In this document: positions 63,845 to 64,000 of the stretch, piece by piece | Layout: each line of letters starts with the position of its first letter | Numbering within the stretch: the stretch's first letter is position 1 | DNA from: Marinomonas mediterranea MMB-1 | Lineage (GTDB): Bacteria > Pseudomonadota > Gammaproteobacteria > Pseudomonadales > Marinomonadaceae | NCBI RefSeq assembly: GCF_000192865.1 | Contig: NC_015276.1 | Coordinates: forward strand, 2,666,001 to 2,730,000 | Reading direction: 5' to 3' | DNA: 64,000 bases | The notes under the pieces: generated by a model | Told to the model about the DNA's origin: nothing | Databases searched by the model: none | Seen by the model: only the letters and a program-made list of their open reading frames with translations | Position numbers and translations under genes: made by a program

Positions 63845-64000
63845 ATCAACCTTCAGCCGCTGACGTTAATTCCGCTGTGTAAGTCACTGTGCCGCCAGCT
63901 TCCGTGATGGAACCTGTCGCACTTAGGCTAACCGTCGTATCGTCTGTGGTATCTGTGATTTGAGTCGTTGCTGGCGTGCTATCAACCACCAAGTTCTCGA
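63321..64000 (-). repeat. 306-bp Calx-beta-like units continuing past the window edge
   Basis: GTCGTATCGTCTGTGGTATC occurs at 63321, 63627 and 63934. The first two are 306 bp apart (102 codons) and the last two 307, because of one extra base at ~63848. More units probably lie beyond 64000. Confidence 0.92.

Overview
The window looks like the chromosome of a marine gammaproteobacterium of the Oceanospirillales type, most likely Marinomonas or a close relative. This is an inference from gene content: moderate GC, marine-type N-methyl-compound catabolism, and a giant RTX adhesin carrying a PA14 domain, as in the Marinomonas ice-binding adhesin. No marker gene settles the species.

Layout. 1-4.4 kb: the end of an EAL-domain protein, then a 3.4 kb block (interrupted membrane-protein gene, IPT/GH64-like protein, FlxA-like coiled-coil protein) flanked by inverted copies of a MITE-like repeat. 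4.4-11.6 kb: a minus-strand operon purU-folD-soxBDAG, where the sox-type genes may be N-methylglutamate dehydrogenase (mgdABCD), with a divergent IclR regulator. 13.1-19.6 kb: a ring-cleavage-type cluster (AA_synth protein, alpha/beta hydrolase, flavin reductase, luciferase-like oxygenase, aldehyde dehydrogenase) divergent from gntR, a carboxymuconolactone decarboxylase-like gene and a DUF1330 gene. 20.2-24.3 kb: a PotD-type ABC importer. 25.0-29.4 kb: gmaS-mgsABC (gamma-glutamylmethylamide synthetase and N-methylglutamate synthase). 29.7-35.3 kb: XRE-cupin regulator, class III aminotransferase, Lrp regulator, AstE-like deacylase, FAD oxidoreductase. 35.4-36.6 kb: a PRPP-synthetase-like protein. 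36.8-46.5 kb: a minus-strand dipeptide-type ABC importer with AraC regulator, FAD oxidase, HAD and aldehyde dehydrogenase. 46.8-49.9 kb: two tandem double-GNAT proteins and a type-2 argC. 50.4-52.0 kb: an initiator tRNA-fMet array of four intact genes interleaved with ten split or truncated copies. 52.1-53.8 kb: a glycosyltransferase-like protein and msrA. 53.9-64 kb: the C-terminal 3300 residues of a giant repetitive RTX adhesin running off the window.

How the genes may work together. The two-component flavin oxygenase, hydrolase and aldehyde dehydrogenase match the enzyme classes known to open the ring of trigonelline (N-methylnicotinate) in Acinetobacter baylyi (TgnA-D), a route that releases methylamine and formate. 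The gmaS-mgsABC genes turn methylamine into N-methylglutamate. The sox/mgd complex would oxidise that to glutamate and a tetrahydrofolate-bound C1 unit, and FolD and PurU would carry the C1 unit to formate. A shared 12-bp GntR-type palindrome upstream of the ring-cleavage operon and of the ABC importer ties import to catabolism. The window therefore plausibly encodes import and full demethylating breakdown of a marine N-methylated pyridinium compound such as trigonelline or homarine. The substrate is inferred, not shown.
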